A stretch of 64,000 nt of DNA from Zelopaecilomyces penicillatus. Taxonomy: Eukaryota; Ascomycota; Sordariomycetes; Hypocreales; Pseudodiploosporaceae. The notes beneath the pieces are model-generated. The model was not told the DNA's origin. It saw only the letters and a list, made by a program, of their open reading frames with translations, and did not search any database. This document shows, piece by piece, positions 1 through 10,226 of the stretch (the stretch's first letter is position 1; every line of letters begins with the position of its first letter). The position numbers and the translations under genes are program-made. The stretch is from the NCBI GenBank assembly GCA_005765155.1, contig VCCP01000003.1, positions 3,534,001 to 3,598,000 of the forward strand, given 5' to 3'.

Positions 1-1127
1 CGCTCTTATTTCTACGCGGGGGGCAGCTACGTCGACAATGGAGCTGGGATTCATTCGTTCCAGGGCCAGATGTATGTCGAGAGATTGCGACCGGTTACAG
101 GCAAAGTCAAGAAGACGCCGCTCATTTTGATCCACGGCCAAGGCCAGACAGGAACAGTGAGTTTTCCATTTTCTTTCTTTTTGGGTCGTCATCCGTCTGG
201 AAACGCAGCACAGAACTAACCGCTGGTCAGAATTTCCTCAACAAACCTGATGGAGGTAGGGGCTGGGCTTCTCTCTTCATCCAGCAGGGATACGAAGTAT
301 ACATCGTCGACCAGAGCTTCCGAGGCCGTTCAGCATGGCAGCCCAAGCTCGGCGATGTTCTGGCGCCGCTCCCTGCCCCGTTCCCAGCAGAAACGGTTCA
401 GAAGCGATTCACAGCAACCAAGGAATACCTTCTGTGGCCACAGGCTGCTAATCACACACAATGGCCCGGTACTGGGAAAATGGGCGACCCCATCTTTGAT
501 GCGTTTTATAGTTCAGGGGTGGAGTATACAAATGGCGACGCGGAGCAGCAGGCTGCCGTCCAGAAAGCTGGTGCCGCGCTCCTCGACCGAATCGGAAAGC
601 CGGCCATCATCCTCGGCCACAGCCAAGGCGGTGCCATGCCCATTGTCATCGCCGACGCCCGACCGAAGCTCACCAAAGCGCTCATTATGCTCGAGCCCAA
701 GGGACCTCCCTTTCGCGAGGCCGTCTTCAGCACCAACTCGGCTCGGCCGTGGGGTATTGCCGATGTGCCATTGAACTATTCGCCGGAAGTCCAGGATCCC
801 AAGCTTGACCTGGCGCAGCAGCTCTATGCGGCGACAGGCACCAACCTGGTCGACTGTGTGTTGCAGGCTGAGGGACCAGGCAAACCTGCACCGCGGCGGC
901 TCATGAATCTGGCAGACAAGCCGATGCTGATGGTGACCGCTGAGGCTTCATACCACAAACCTTATGACTACTGCACCACAAGGTTCTTGAAGCAGGCAGG
1001 ATGCTCCAAGCTGAAGCATATTGAGCTCGGAGATATTGGTATTCACGGCAACGGACACATGTTCTTCATGGAGAAGAATAGCCAGCAGATCCAAAAAGTA
1101 GTCCGAGACTGGATGGAGACTCTATGA
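1..1127 (+). CDS. alpha/beta hydrolase (5' end outside window)
   Basis: Two exons are visible, 1..156 and 231..1127; the start codon lies left of the window. The intron has a GTGAGT donor, an ACTAAC branch site and a CAG acceptor. It keeps the frame (52 codons, then 299 with the stop). The first exon carries the oxyanion-hole segment LILIHGQGQTG. The second carries the nucleophile elbow GHSQGG and, near the C-terminus, GIHGNGHMFF, which likely supplies the catalytic histidine. These are hallmarks of a serine alpha/beta hydrolase (esterase or lipase-like). The substrate cannot be read from the sequence. Whether a signal peptide exists is unknown because the N-terminus is missing. The neighbouring peroxiredoxin is on the same strand about 0.9 kb downstream and shows no functional link. 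Confidence 0.85.
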   Translation, partial: LLFLRGGQLRRQWSWDSFVPGPDVCREIATGYRQSQEDAAHFDPRPRPDRNSEFSIFFLFGSSSVWKRSTELTAGQNFLNKPDGGRGWASLFIQQGYEVYIVDQSFRGRSAWQPKLGDVLAPLPAPFPAETVQKRFTATKEYLLWPQAANHTQWPGTGKMGDPIFDAFYSSGVEYTNGDAEQQAAVQKAGAALLDRIGKPAIILGHSQGGAMPIVIADARPKLTKALIMLEPKGPPFREAVFSTNSARPWGIADVPLNYSPEVQDPKLDLAQQLYAATGTNLVDCVLQAEGPGKPAPRRLMNLADKPMLMVTAEASYHKPYDYCTTRFLKQAGCSKLKHIELGDIGIHGNGHMFFMEKNSQQIQKVVRDWMETL

Positions 1128-2041
1128 AGGCTGGGCTTTCAAAAAACACAAATCAAGACCGGAAAACACGCTGCAAAAGAACCCAAGCCCTCGGAGTTGG
1201 TGTTGGTGTTCATGACGTACCACACACCTCGGAGATTCATGCACACCAGACCCTTTCTCCCACCTGCATTAGCTGGATATGGAATGGCAGTCGTATATAT
1301 ATGACTACATCTCACATCGCGGCAGCCTATCAAGGTGTCAGGCCGTGAATGGCGCGACTTCAGCTCTCCTGGTCGTAAGCTTAACGAGAGGCACAGAAAG
1401 CCGTGTTTGTGAATCACGCCATACCCAAGGTGGTGGCGCCTGTCCCGCTGCAGATGTCAGGTCAGGGACTTATTAGTAGAGAAGCCAATGGACTATATGA
1501 TCGGCCGGGTCCGTATCCGTATCAAAACCCCTGGTGGACGGCAAATCAAATGTTTTTGTTGGAGGGGCAAAAGGGCAAAAGGTGGCATGTCAGATAATAG
1601 AGAGGCCAGACCAAAGAGTCATGGGCCCCCAGATGGGCAGGATGGAAGCGTCTAGAGCCGAGTCAATGCCGCAAATACCCCGCCATGCATCTAAAAAAGC
1701 GTTATTACGCTCAATTCCAAATAGAAATGTACATGAACTCCCTCTTCGGGATAGTTGCTGATACCGCCATGTCACTAAAAGATTATGTTGGTTGCTTGGT
1801 TGCTTGGTTGCTTGTCTGCCTGCAACCTACCTACCTACTAACCTACCCACCAGCCGAGGCCCTGTGCCTGGCTGTATGTAATAACTGATTCGGCATCCTA
1901 AATATTAGTCTCTCTATAAGCCACCACCCAAAATAAAATAAAATAAAAATAGCTGTCACAAAACTTTACACTTCACACAACGTCTCCAATCTATTTTCCA
2001 TTCCCACCCACTTGTCCATATACACAAACTCATTGCCCATC
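1128..2041. other. intergenic region with peroxiredoxin promoter
   Basis: No supported gene. A tandem TTGCTTGG tract lies around 1788-1815, followed by CTAC/CTTAC-type simple sequence. A TATAA element is at 1915-1919 and an A-rich AAAAT tandem at about 1930-1950. Both lie roughly 90-130 bp upstream of the peroxiredoxin start and probably belong to its promoter. The small ORFs here have low-complexity translations. Confidence 0.5.
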
Positions 2042-2727
2042 ATGCCTGAACTCAAGGTTGGCGACTCTTTCCCCGCTGGTGTGAGCTTCTCCTACATCCC
2101 CACCACCTCCGAGAACAGCGACATCAAGGTCTGCGGCATTCCTCAGCAATACGATGCCAGCGCAGGTATGTATACCCCCAGAATAGACAGCTTTAGCAAC
2201 AAGAAGATGCTAACTGTCATGCTTTAGAGTTCAGCAAGAAGAAGGTCGTCCTCGTGTCCGTTCCTGGTGCCTTTACGCCTACTTGCTCGGTCGACCACAT
2301 CCCCAGTTTCATCAACAACATCGAGGCTCTGAAGGCCAAGGGTGTTGATCAGGTCGTCGTCGTTGCCTTCAACGATGCCTTTGTCATGTCTGCCTGGGGC
2401 AAGGCCAACTACACCAAGGATGACTTTATTGTAAGCAGGCCAAAGCTCCATAAACATACAAACATACACGACCCTTTTTACCCCTCCCCCCGCCCGCCGG
2501 TATCAGAGCTCCTCGCAGAAACGCTAACAAAAATGCCCCTCCCCACCCTACAGGTCTTTGTCTCTGATGTCGGCGCCAAGTTCAGCAAGAGCATTGGCTG
2601 GACCGCGGGCGAGCGAACTGCTCGTTACGCCATTGCCATCGATAACGGCAAGGTCATCTACTCTGCCCTTGAGGTAGGAGGCGGGATTGAGCTGTCTGGA
2701 GCTGAGGCCGTTTTGCCCAAGCTGTAA
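2042..2727 (+). CDS. peroxiredoxin, PMP20/Asp f 3 type (atypical 2-Cys, PRX5-like)
   Basis: Three exons (2042..2165, 2228..2430, 2554..2727) give 166 aa, the usual family length. The enzyme reduces hydrogen peroxide and alkyl hydroperoxides with thiol reductants. The peroxidatic cysteine is C61 in PGAFTPTCS. C31 in KVCGIP matches the second cysteine known in the Aspergillus allergen Asp f 3. The conserved WT-x-GERTARYA segment follows in exon 3. The C-terminus is PKL, at best a weak type 1 peroxisomal signal, so the compartment is cytosol or peroxisome. The start is the ATG giving MPELKVGD; the upstream in-frame ATG would add an atypical ten residues. Homologues are fungal allergens. Confidence 0.93.
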
Positions 2728-3134
2728 AGAAACGATGTCTGATTTGCCCGTTCAACAAACAAAACAAAAATAAACCATTAGAGGGCTGGGTCTGTTAGAA
2801 ATTAGATAGAAACTATGACTACTCATTGATGACCTTTAATTGATAGTCCAATGCCTGACGTGCACATAAATACGCAGATATCCATGTACAAAGGGCGTAA
2901 ACATGGCACTCAGGGGAAACACACATTTAAACGATTCAAACCTGTCAAGAGAACAGCGCTACCATTTGTTATGTTTTTTTGTTTAAACCATTGCACCGGT
3001 ATGTCATTGCACTCAACTATCAATGCACCCTATGGCAATCCATGCACCCGATATTTGTAGTAAAGAACCGGCCGGAAAGACACACAAGAACCACTGACTC
3101 CATCCTTTCATTTTCTCATTGCCGCGCAGTCCCC
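2728..3134. other. intergenic region between convergent genes
   Basis: 3' flanks of the peroxiredoxin (+) and eL24 (-) genes. AT-rich stretches suit transcript ends. No coding sequence or RNA gene is supported. Confidence 0.5.
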
Positions 3135-4007
3135 TTAGCGGGTTCGTGCAGCAACCTTGGGAGCAGAGCCCTTGGCTCCCTGCTTGCTAAACTGTGCTCC
3201 CTTGGCGGCACCCTTGGCCTGGGCAGCGGCGAGCTTTGCCTTCTCAGCCTTCTTGGCAGCCTGGGCGGTAGCCTTCTTCTCCTTGTCCAGCTTGATAGCC
3301 TCGGCGCGGGCGGCCGATCGGACGTCGGGTCGCATGGAGCGGCGCTCCTTGATCACATCAAGAGAGGCACCGACGATGGCTCGCTGGGCCTTGACAGTTC
3401 GGCGGGTTCGCTTCTTGGCAACTTCCTGTAGAGGTTGTTAGTCTCTCAAACTCGAACAGCATCAACATGTGAGATATCATCAAGTCCATGCTGATGAGGG
3501 GGGGCAGTCGCGGGCCATCTGCCCCTCATCATGTCGTAACGCTTGGATAGAAGATCATCGGATATTGCGTACCTCAGAAACACCCTTGCGGTGCTGTCGT
3601 CGGTACAGGACAGTCCATGAGATGCGACGGGGGTTCTTTCGCTGCAGGAACAGTGACTCGGACTTGCTGTTCTGGAATCGGAAGACTTTGCTGTCGCCAC
3701 GGACATAGATTTTACCCTGTGAAGAAAAGACAATCATATGTTAGCCTCCCGTGTTTGTATGAGTTGCAATTCTGCGAGCAGTCGATTCCTCCATCCATCC
3801 CTCCCTCCAGTCCATTTAATGCGCGTAAGCATAGCCGGTGTTGTTCCCAAATGTCCATCCATCCTCCATCATCCTTCCCAGTCCCAAAGTGACGGAACGT
3901 ATATCGCGGGCGCGCGCAAAAAGGGACAACAGTGATATAGATGGGAGTAGCCGTACCTTGCCAGGGTAAATTCTCTGGCCCGAGAAAGCGTCGTCGTAGG
4001 TACGCAT
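3135..4007 (-). CDS. RPL24: 60S ribosomal protein eL24
   Basis: Three exons on the minus strand (4007..3957, 3716..3573, 3425..3135) encode 161 aa. The protein starts MRTYDDAFSGQRIYPGK and continues with VRGDSKVFRFQNSKSES, FLQRKNPRRISWTVLYRR and KGVSEEVAKKRTRRTVKAQR. These are signature blocks of eukaryotic L24, a cytosolic large-subunit protein at the subunit interface. The C-terminal third is an Ala/Lys-rich tail, as in other fungal L24 proteins. The first intron (3956..3717) is long for this locus, as is common in ribosomal protein genes. It diverges from TAD1, leaving a 502-bp shared promoter. Confidence 0.96.
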
Positions 4008-4509
4008 CTTGTCGCTGCTGGGGGGTTAACTTGGCGACAAGGTGTATTGATGGTGGACCGTAGATGGTTAATTGGGCGTTGGAGCGAAAAGTTAAGCGTC
4101 GTGATACGTTCAATTTCCTCGAATTGGTGGTGTGTGCCAACTGACTAAGCGGTCTAGGGCAGGCAGTGCGTTAGATTATGGACGCGATGCATCACGTGAC
4201 CGATCACATGTACGTCTGGTTTGCGGGCTTCCACATTCCATTTCGTAGCTACATTCAAGTATTACCCATGTACCGATTCGGGACCTCCCGAATGGCCCCT
4301 CCACGCCGTTTCCCTCGGCGGAAGAGCTTGGGCCTTCTAGCTCCGAAGAAAGTGCCATGAATCTTGAGAATAGGAGTTCATTTTATAAAACCTTTCCTTG
4401 TCTCAAATTTGAAGCTTCATTCATATTTACGTTTCTATCGTGTTCCCCAGCTCTTTTTCCATAATTACAGCAACCACACGGCGTATGATGCTATTAAAAA
4501 TTTGATTCA
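4008..4509. promoter_or_regulatory. divergent promoter between eL24 and TAD1
   Basis: The 502-bp space between two divergent starts. It contains ATCACGTGACC at about 4193-4203, a CACGTG E-box-like core suited to bHLH/Cbf1-type factors. A TATAAAA at 4384-4390 lies about 120 bp before the TAD1 start. Assignment of either element to a gene is inference. Confidence 0.45.
4384..4390 (+). promoter_or_regulatory. TATA box candidate for TAD1
   Basis: TATAAAA within an AT-rich context, about 120 bp upstream of the TAD1 ATG and on the same strand. Position and sequence fit a core promoter; there are no transcript data. Confidence 0.4.
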
Positions 4510-5893
4510 ATGACATCTCGAGCCAACCTCATCGCTCGGACTGTCATTAGCCAATTTGACAAGCTCCCCTCCAAACGAAAGCCAGCTCTGCGAGGCAATG
4601 GACTGCACGAATGGGTTCCCCTAAGCGGCATTGTAGCCGAACGAAATGGGGAACTGACATGTTTAGCTCTAGCGTAAGCTCTTACAGCTCTTTACTTCTT
4701 TAATGACTTCACTTCCTTGAATCCGGATATCTGAGATAGTATAGAACTGGCATGAAATGCCTCCCTTCATCGAAGCTTTCACAGTCTAATGGAGTTGCTA
4801 TTCATGACTGGCACGCTGAAATCCTGGCCATTCGAACATTTAATCGGTTTCTTTTGGATGAGTGTCGAAGCGTGCTGGCAGATGCCAACTCTAATGTGCT
4901 GAAGCTGAATACACATCCTGGACCTGTATTGGCCGAGAACATGTGTACAAGACCTTTCCAGATCAGAGATGATGTCAAACTTCATATGTATTGCTCCGAG
5001 GCACCTTGTAGGTATTCCATGCTTCTAAGAATAGACCCATCTTGGCCTTTCGTATTAATTCATGTTTTGTAGGTGGGGATGCTAGTATGGAGCTCATTAT
5101 GGCTGCCCAGGAGGATGCGTCACCTTGGGAGGAACCCGTATCAATAGCCTCAGGATCCGAGTCCAAACCAGACAGTTCAAATGCTCTTCCGGGGCGAGCT
5201 TACTTCTCTCAACTTGGCGTCGTCCGCCGCAAGCCAGCCCGTGGGGATGCACCTCCCACCTTATCAAAATCATGCTCCGACAAGCTTGCTCTGAAACAGT
5301 GCACATCTTTGCTAGCGTCCTTGACATCACTGTTTATTGACCCCTCAAATGCTTATATTGACACATTGATTCTTCCCGAATCTCAGTATTCTGCAGCAGC
5401 TTGCCAGCGTGCGTTTTCAAGTCATGGCCGAATGCGGCCTGTGGTGGGAAAGCAGTGGGAAGGCGGGTATGCCTTCAACCCGTTCTCGGTTGAGACAACA
5501 ACTGTCGAGTTTGAGTATTCAAAAAGATCAGTCCAAGCTCGCGCAGAGAAGATCTCCGCCAGCAACCTCGCAGCTGCCTGGTCATGCTCAGGATTCGAGG
5601 AAACCATCATTGGTGGAGTAATACAAGGTAGGAAGCCATTTGACGAGAAGGGAGCCAGCCGCATGTCAAGGAGGGTGATGTGGATGGAGGCCAGGGCCGT
5701 CGCCGATGAGCTCAATATGCACCCCGAGTTACAGAACTACCTCCGCCTGAGCAGCTATTACGATGTCAAAAACGGGACACTACTAGCCCAGCGACGTGGG
5801 GTGAAATCTGATGTACGAGAGATCGCGCTCAGAGGCTGGGTGCAGAACGAAGGGGATTCCTGCTTTAGGATAGACACAGGGCCTGCAGCATGA
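4510..5893 (+). CDS. TAD1: tRNA-specific adenosine deaminase 1
   Basis: Three exons (4510..4673, 4745..5007, 5073..5893) give 415 aa, close to yeast Tad1 (400 aa). The enzyme deaminates adenosine 37, next to the anticodon of tRNA-Ala, to inosine. The zinc site is visible: HAE at residues 78-80 (ligand H78 and proton-shuttling E80) in AIHDWHAEILAIR, and PCGD with C143 formed exactly at the exon 2/3 junction. A later SCSDK carries the likely third ligand. The block NGLHEWVPLSGIVAE is typical of the ADAR/ADAT1 deaminase domain. No double-stranded RNA-binding domain is seen, as expected for Tad1. It is convergent with EGD1. Confidence 0.94.
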
Positions 5894-6205
5894 CGCTTAT
5901 GAACATCATTTCGAGATTGGTATTTCTCTCTGGATGCAGATGGCGTTGTGTACAAATCAACCAACTTGAACCACGCCGCATTGATCATATCGCTTTCCTG
6001 TGCCGGCAATTTTTTGCAACTTTGTGGCAATTGCGTGCCTTCTTTCATAACCATTTGGCTGACAGCAGAAGCTCTGCAAAGGGGAACTATTCCTAACTTC
6101 CTCCAAGAAAAGCTCCTGCTGGCCAATGCCGCCCTTGCAGTGGGGTCGGCAAAGCGCTATTCCCTGCCTAGCCCTAGATCCGTTCCATTCTGTTTGGAGC
6201 AGACT
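5894..6205. other. intergenic region between convergent TAD1 and EGD1
   Basis: 312 bp of 3' flank shared by two convergent genes. Nothing else is recognised. Confidence 0.5.
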
Positions 6206-6907
6206 TTACTCGACCTTGCTCTCAAAGTTCTCGCCCTCGACTAGCTCGGGAATATCGTCATCATCCTCATCGCCCTTCTCAGCCTTCTGCATGTTCTGGT
6301 AGCTCTCGGCGAGCTTTCGGAGGGAAGCCAGGGAGTCGGGGCCGAGCTGGTTGAGAATGCCGGGCACAAGCTCCGTGAGCTCCTTGTCCTCACCGTTGCC
6401 GTAGATGGCGAAGGTGTTGGAGGGGACAGCGGCGTGGACTATATTCATGTTAGCCATCAGTGAAATTGCACCTCCCCCCCTAAGGTCTTCTTCGACGGGG
6501 GGGGAGCTAATAATTAGGGTCTACGCACCCTTGGGGGCGGCGAAGTGGATGACGTTGCCGTCCGACTTGAACATGTTGACCTCCTCAATGGCCTGGATGG
6601 GCTGAGTGTTCAACTTCTTCAGAGCCAGCTGGAGCTTCTTGTCGTCGGCGCCGGACCGAGCGGGTGCGCGCTTGACCTTTCTCCGGGGGGTACCCTTTCC
6701 ACTATGTAGGTGATTGGTAATTAGCACTTCGGATTCTCGTGGGCGAGCCGTTCAATTAAGGCGGATTCCATCATACCCTTTTAAAAAAAACGTTAGTTAT
6801 GGTTCTTTACAATTTTCTAACAAACCGCAATATTCCAGCAAAGTAGGGAACATACCAATTCGGGCACCCTGGCCGAGCTTCTTGAGGCGCTCCTGGACGT
6901 CCGCCAT
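6206..6907 (-). CDS. EGD1: nascent polypeptide-associated complex subunit beta
   Basis: Proposed coding exons are 6907..6856, a single nucleotide at 6777, 6701..6529 and 6438..6206, giving 152 aa. NAC-beta pairs with NAC-alpha at the ribosome exit tunnel and shields nascent chains. The start MADVQERLKKLGQGARI leads into the ribosome-binding GGKGTPRRKVKR motif, then the NAC domain (KKLNTQPIQAIEEVNMF, VIHFAAPKVHAAVPSNTFAIYG) and an acidic tail. Exon 1 ends in phase 1, while the RRKVK exon needs two leading bases supplied. The lone G at 6777 lies between an AAAG acceptor (branch ACTAAC just upstream) and a GTATGA donor, and it restores ATT-GGT-GGA-AAG. The alternative single-intron model would insert nine unconserved residues. 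Confidence 0.93.
6777..6777 (-). other. EGD1: predicted one-nucleotide micro-exon of EGD1
   Basis: On the minus strand the sequence reads branch ACTAACG, a T-rich tract, AAAAG, then G, then GTATGA. Removing introns 6855..6778 and 6776..6702 joins exon 1 (ending ATT G), this G, and the downstream T GGA AAG. The result is the invariant I-G-G-K of NAC-beta. The exon could also act as a recursive splice site, because the junction regenerates a GTATG donor. Confidence 0.65.
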
Positions 6908-7699
6908 GATGTGCGATAAATGTGACGGGGTAGAGAAATGCGGGGGGGTTCGGGAATGGACTCTTGTACTACGGTAATTTTTTTCACATCAGCATACAAA
7001 TTCGACGGCCAAGAATTGAGGGGGACGTAAAATCCAGAGCAATGGAGTCTACGCAGGCTGCGCTACATACCGGAAGATGAGGGGTGGCGTCAAAGAGCTG
7101 TTTGTCACCGTCGGCTTGGATTCGTGATAGTTCAAAGTAGAGTAGATTTTGTGCGTGCCAAGACTTTTCGCATGCGGAGTTTCTGTTTGCCCGACCACCC
7201 CACACAACGACTTTTTGGGGCTGCTTGGTTCAGGGCAGCGGGGTACTTGGCGTCTCCCAATACGCGAAGTATTCCTGTATTTCGGTGTATGCAGATGGCT
7301 GCAAAGGGTCGACAAAACTACTAAGCGATCAAGTATATTCTGGCAGCCCATCTTGCTCTTTGAAACAAATGCGTGTTTCTTGCTTTACCTGGAAAAACAA
7401 TGAAGATCGGCTGTTGGCATCTTGCCACATCTCGCTACTCTATTTGGACGATTCTCAATCAATGTTTGATTCGTCTACCTACTAATTTCATCTATGGAAG
7501 CTGAGAGCCGAGGTCTGCAAACTATCATTGAGAATCCAATTATGAATATTCAGTCCCATACAGAATATAATTATATATGTCTAATTATGCTGACATTTTT
7601 TATTGTAATATTGCTGCTACTATTCAAGAGAATTTCCCCATCTCAGTCTTTTTTCAACTTCGGAATACACGCAAAGAATCAAGCCCGATCACCAGAAGC
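6908..7699. other. intergenic region, EGD1 promoter side
   Basis: The first few hundred bases hold the EGD1 promoter and 5' UTR. The AT-rich part near 7500-7690 is the 3' flank of the Cys-rich gene. The ORFs here have no protein-like composition. Confidence 0.45.
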
Positions 7700-8584
7700 C
7701 TAAAAGTCTTTGTCTAGTTCCGCAATTGTACAGCGTGCACCAGGCGTGATGACTCCCTTATCCGCTTTCGACAGACATAGACCATTCCGTCTCTCAAAAG
7801 GCATATAGATACACCCCTTGAGCTTCCAGTCCTTATCGAGCCATCTCCGTCCTTGAGCCTTGAGAGCCTCTAGGACAGGGGCGCAGGTAACGCTCTGTTC
7901 GCAGGTGAGACCCGCGCCGCATTGGCCGTTTCCATAGCATACGGCTCGATGGTCGAGAACGCACTTATTGTTTTCGCATTTTGTCTTGGCCATTTCTGCT
8001 TGGCAGGGCCCCTCGACGTCCAGGGGGACGAGACAGTCGGCCGAGGTTTTGCATTTGCCGCCGATCCTGTTCTTTGGCTGGCACTTGACATTGGTTCTGA
8101 TTTTTGGGTCCGCGATGTGGCAAAAGTCTCCGTCCACACAGATATCGGCATCTGGGTTGCACTGTTTGCCATCCCTGATACCGCATTTGCCGTGAAAACA
8201 GGCCAGCTTCTTGTCGCGAGGATAGCAGTCGCTGTCTGCCTTACAAGTGCCTCTACCCATCACAACTCGGCATACATTGTCAACGCAGCGGCTGTTGCTG
8301 CATTGAGCGTCATCGTTACACTTCTTTCCAACAGGTCGTGGCGCGCAGCCCCCTTCAATTGGATTCACAGCCGGGCCTAGCAAGCACGCATCCGAGCCAG
8401 GGTTCTTTTCATCTTTGCCGCAGAGAAAACAGCACTTTGCCACAACTCCAGTCTTTAGATCCAGAAGGGGAGTGAGTTGAAGCATGTTTTTGTCGACCTC
8501 CCCACATTTGTAGGTGACCCCAAGCCCTTGTCCGATGAACAGGGACAGTGAGAGGACTGAAACCAAGAGTGAGTTGGGAGCCAT
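7700..8584 (-). CDS. secreted cysteine-rich protein, 30 Cys, function unknown
   Basis: A single exon of 294 aa. The N-terminus (MAPNSLLVSVLSLSLFIGQG) is a clear signal peptide, with cleavage probably near residue 22. The mature part holds 30 cysteines in repeated short-spaced modules such as CNDDAQCSNSRCVDNVC, CKADSDCYPRD and CNPDADICVDGDFC. This spacing recalls small disulfide-rich modules (Dickkopf-like or EGF-like), but I do not recognise the family. No transmembrane segment or GPI signal is seen at the C-terminus. A TATAAAA lies 74 bp upstream of the start on the same strand. It is probably an extracellular or wall-associated protein; an effector-like role is speculation. Confidence 0.85.
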   Translation of the reverse strand: MAPNSLLVSVLSLSLFIGQGLGVTYKCGEVDKNMLQLTPLLDLKTGVVAKCCFLCGKDEKNPGSDACLLGPAVNPIEGGCAPRPVGKKCNDDAQCSNSRCVDNVCRVVMGRGTCKADSDCYPRDKKLACFHGKCGIRDGKQCNPDADICVDGDFCHIADPKIRTNVKCQPKNRIGGKCKTSADCLVPLDVEGPCQAEMAKTKCENNKCVLDHRAVCYGNGQCGAGLTCEQSVTCAPVLEALKAQGRRWLDKDWKLKGCIYMPFERRNGLCLSKADKGVITPGARCTIAELDKDF

Positions 8585-10226
8585 GTTGACGGGTTACAAT
8601 TGAATAAAAAGAATGTTGTCAAATGGATTGATTACAGAAAACAAGAATCATTCTGTCTTTTATAGCTTGCGTACCATCCATCATGTTGCTTTGTATGTTG
8701 AGAAACCTCGGCTCATTCACCTGTTGATTTGTAACTATTCCAGTCCTACGGAATCCCACATTAGGTCGGGATGCGGAGGTGTAACTTGACAAGGGGAACA
8801 CGCGAGTCAAGGTAAAAAGGTCTCGATTTTTATGAGTAAAATAAAACCAATACGGAAGAGACTAAAATATCACCACTAAAACATGCGATATGAAATGAGC
8901 TTGGGTCCTACAAGAACTGTAAGAGTCTACAGAAGAACTCACTTAGAAGGATATAATGACTCTGTGAAGATGACAGTAATATCTTATAATTAATGTGAAT
9001 CATGCAAGATGAAAATGTAGCATTTGTCAACTGCACCATTCACGCCTCATAGTTCCTAACTCAAGGACTTTATGGGTGTATTCAATCTTTGAGGACAGAA
9101 AAACCACAATCGTGCTAAATGTTGGTGATACGGTGATACCCCCTTAGAATGGCAACTCCGAAGTCGTGTTTATGAAAATTGTAACGCTGCCAAAAGAAAG
9201 CTCCCGCTGGCTTGCTAGAATAGCGCGACTACTGCATGCTGACGCGCATATACTGTCTAAAATAAACAGGCTTGGATTGTAAATAGTAGGATGTTGAGGT
9301 AGCTTAATCGTCTATTTGTCCACCCGAGGGAGGAGGGAGACATATGTCATGAGAGCGAAACTTCAACTGATGAGAACTCGACAGTGTTTAGTTCTAGGAC
9401 ATCTAAATTCGGATTACACGGAAGACATGCGGACTGTTGATTGCTTGGGGCGTGTATTATCTGTTTTCTGAGCATTGGGATTGAGTGGGCATTTTTGGCG
9501 GTTATGGTACGGCGTATCCCACACATAACTACTTGCTTAATGCCTCCTATCTAGATTGGGTAAACAGATGTATCCAGCACTTGGGCTAGGTTTCTGTGTT
9601 TTACCGCGCTGTCTGTCACTTGTAATCGTCTATCTGTTTCCAGGAACCATGTCTTTTGGCAACTTAACTAGAAAGACTAACTAGCATACTAATAACATCT
9701 CGGATGGGACAAGGCCCAGACCACAACTTGTTCACCTGGACAAGCTCACTGGCACTTTTGTGCATTTTCTTCTTATCTTCACATTGGTATCATGAATGGG
9801 TGATGTCTGACAGAATAGACTTTTGTGGCATTAGCGCATGCACTTTTGGAAGGAAATTTTGCGGAACGCCTAATGTGTGTTGCGCCTCAGACCTATCTGG
9901 CTTTCCTCACACAACGCCCTAGAAACAAGATTTCAAGGTCAACAGACCAATATTGACTCTGAGTGCGGTTGGTTACAATATTTTACTAGCACGGCAGGGG
10001 ACAAGACGTGATCCACCGTGAGGAACGTATCCATAGAGTCGAAGTGAAAAGGAAGTTCGCACCCATTACAACTGGCTATTTACCTCTAGCAAAGAGTCTG
10101 ACACCCCTGTGGATCCATTTGTTAGTTGTTGTGGGTTGAAGGAAAACTGTCTCGTCGGCTTCGCCTTCCATTAAACAGACTTTGGTGGCCAGATGATGAT
10201 TGGAGGCCATGCTAGTATATCAAGCT
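8585..10226. other. AT-rich intergenic region
   Basis: 1.6 kb without a convincing gene. The proximal part holds the promoter of the Cys-rich gene. A 72-codon ORF on the plus strand at 9704-9922 has a hydrophobic N-terminal stretch and several cysteines, but no homology I know and no splice or promoter context. It is left uncalled. Confidence 0.4.
8658..8664 (-). promoter_or_regulatory. TATA box of the secreted Cys-rich gene
   Basis: TATAAAA on the minus strand, 74 bp before the start codon and within an otherwise mixed sequence. Spacing is good for a fungal core promoter. Confidence 0.5.

Noticed and set aside
6529..6724. Single-intron model of EGD1 using the AG near 6724
   Set aside because: It keeps the frame but replaces the invariant Gly with nine unconserved residues; the micro-exon model restores the conserved motif exactly.
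7922..8380. 152-aa ORF on the plus strand
   Set aside because: It is antisense to the Cys-rich gene, which has a signal peptide and strong cysteine pattern; the plus-strand frame is a shadow.
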